A stretch of DNA of 15,194 nucleotides from assembly GCA_037385045.1 (NCBI GenBank), contig JARRNJ010000057.1:1-15194 (forward strand), given 5' to 3'. The notes under the pieces are model-generated. The model was given only the letters and a program-made list of their open reading frames with translations. It did not search any database and had not been told where the DNA came from. This document shows, in pieces, positions 14,771 through 15,194 of this stretch; position 1 is the stretch's first letter, and every line of letters begins with the position of its first letter. A program made the position numbers and the translations under genes. The DNA is from JARRNJ01 sp037385045 (GTDB taxonomy: Bacteria > Pseudomonadota > Gammaproteobacteria > JASBUN01).

Positions 14771-14989
14771 TCACAGGCCCGTCAACGGTCGCCCGTCATT
14801 GAGCCAGCTTGCCCATTGGGCGTGCAGTGACACGTCGACCCCATCGGCGGCGGCCCTCTGCTGCAGCAGTGTCTGCAGATCGTGCAGAAATTCGGAATCC
14901 ATGAGCTCGGGCTGCTGCGGCAACTGGCTGTGCAGCAGCCGGTAGATGCGTCTCAGCTCGTCGATTGGATAGTCTTCCAGCGTGCCCAT
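14771..14989 (-). CDS. Unrecognised 72-residue small protein
   Basis: I do not recognise this family. The protein is 72 residues, acidic overall and mostly helical. It starts MGTLEDYPIDELRRIYRLLHSQL and contains a Gln/Leu-rich amphipathic stretch (ELMDSEFLHDLQTLLQQR, about 28-45), and ends in a Trp-containing segment (HAQWASWLNDG). There is no signal peptide, membrane segment or Cys pair, so it is probably a soluble cytoplasmic protein, perhaps an adaptor or a subunit. It begins four bases after the stop of the gene upstream, with GGAA as a modest ribosome site, so the two are co-transcribed. Coding is supported by the tight spacing and by a plausible helical composition; the overlapping plus-strand reading frame is much less protein-like. 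Confidence 0.65.
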   Translation of the reverse strand: MGTLEDYPIDELRRIYRLLHSQLPQQPELMDSEFLHDLQTLLQQRAAADGVDVSLHAQWASWLNDGRPLTGL

Positions 14990-14993
14990 GGGT

Positions 14994-15194
14994 CTATTCC
15001 GGCTTCCAGACGCCGAAGGCGTCGTCGCCGGGTTGTTCCGGGTTCGCCTCGGCCGGCAGGTTGTCGTGCATGATCTGCTGGGCGAACTCGAACAATTGCG
15101 CCAGCACCGTCTCCCGCTGGTCGTTCTGCAGCGGAAAGCGGCTCAGCAGAATTCCCATCACGGCGGCGAGATACTGAATGGCGACGCCGGCGTC
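14994..15194 (-). CDS. C-terminal fragment of an unrecognised protein
   Basis: The last 66 residues of a gene that begins beyond the window. The visible part starts DAGVAIQYLAAVMGILLSRFP and is helical up to about residue 44. It then has a disordered acidic Pro-rich tail ending DDAFGVWKPE. The first helix is hydrophobic enough to be buried or membrane-near but is not a clear membrane segment. The stop TAG (14996-14994) lies four bases before the start of the 72-residue gene, suggesting one operon. No function can be assigned. Confidence 0.7.
   Translation of the reverse strand, partial: DAGVAIQYLAAVMGILLSRFPLQNDQRETVLAQLFEFAQQIMHDNLPAEANPEQPGDDAFGVWKPE

Noticed and set aside
14589..14945. 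A 118-residue plus-strand open frame upstream of the ThiL-like gene
   Set aside because: It runs through the terminator hairpin and the antisense of the 72-residue gene. Its translation is Ser/Cys/Arg-rich and it has no supporting ribosome site.

Overview
This is a GC-rich stretch of a Gram-negative chromosome. It shows outer-membrane machinery, a proteobacterial-type PepN close to the E. coli enzyme in length and motif spacing, an AroF-like DAHP synthase and a ThiL-like protein. These fit a gammaproteobacterium, possibly in or near the Chromatiales/Ectothiorhodospiraceae, but that placement is an impression from protein style and not a database result. There are no rRNA, tRNA or CRISPR features and no intact transposase. 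The gene density is ordinary.

Layout. (1) Positions 1-392, minus strand: a universal stress protein cut by the window edge. (2) Positions 627-4641, plus strand: a tight four-gene operon of a LolD/MacB-type ATPase, an FtsX-fold permease, a periplasmic LolA-like protein and a predicted outer-membrane beta-barrel. Overlapping stop and start codons link the ATPase to the permease and the LolA-like protein to the barrel. (3) Positions 4649-7051, minus strand: a large MscS-family mechanosensitive channel with a DUF3772-like periplasmic coiled-coil region. It converges on the barrel gene with a 7-base gap. (4) Positions 7267-8850, plus strand: a small Hanks-like Ser/Thr kinase followed by a PP2C phosphatase, divergent from the channel. 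(5) Positions 9028-11679, plus strand: aminopeptidase N (pepN). (6) Positions 11760-12197, minus strand: a Sel1-repeat protein, separated from pepN by a purine-rich hairpin. (7) Positions 12433-13521, plus strand: a class I DAHP synthase. (8) Positions 13522-13632: a 111-bp structured insert flanked by CTAG, possibly an IS5-like miniature element. (9) Positions 13633-14568, minus strand: a degenerate ThiL-like protein. (10) Positions 14771-15194, minus strand: two unrecognised small genes, one of them cut by the window edge.

Function. The clearest candidate system is the four-gene operon. It spans every envelope layer: ATP hydrolysis inside, an FtsX-type extraction module in the inner membrane, a LolA-fold carrier in the periplasm and a barrel in the outer membrane. 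It reads like a dedicated Lol-like export route for a lipoprotein or lipid whose cargo is unknown. The kinase/phosphatase pair looks like a self-contained reversible phosphorylation switch without an obvious target in the window. The ThiL-like protein has lost several residues that bind metal and substrate in ThiL, so it may not make thiamine diphosphate. No gap without a gene exceeds about 235 bases. The longer gaps carry the candidate promoters, dyads and terminators listed below.
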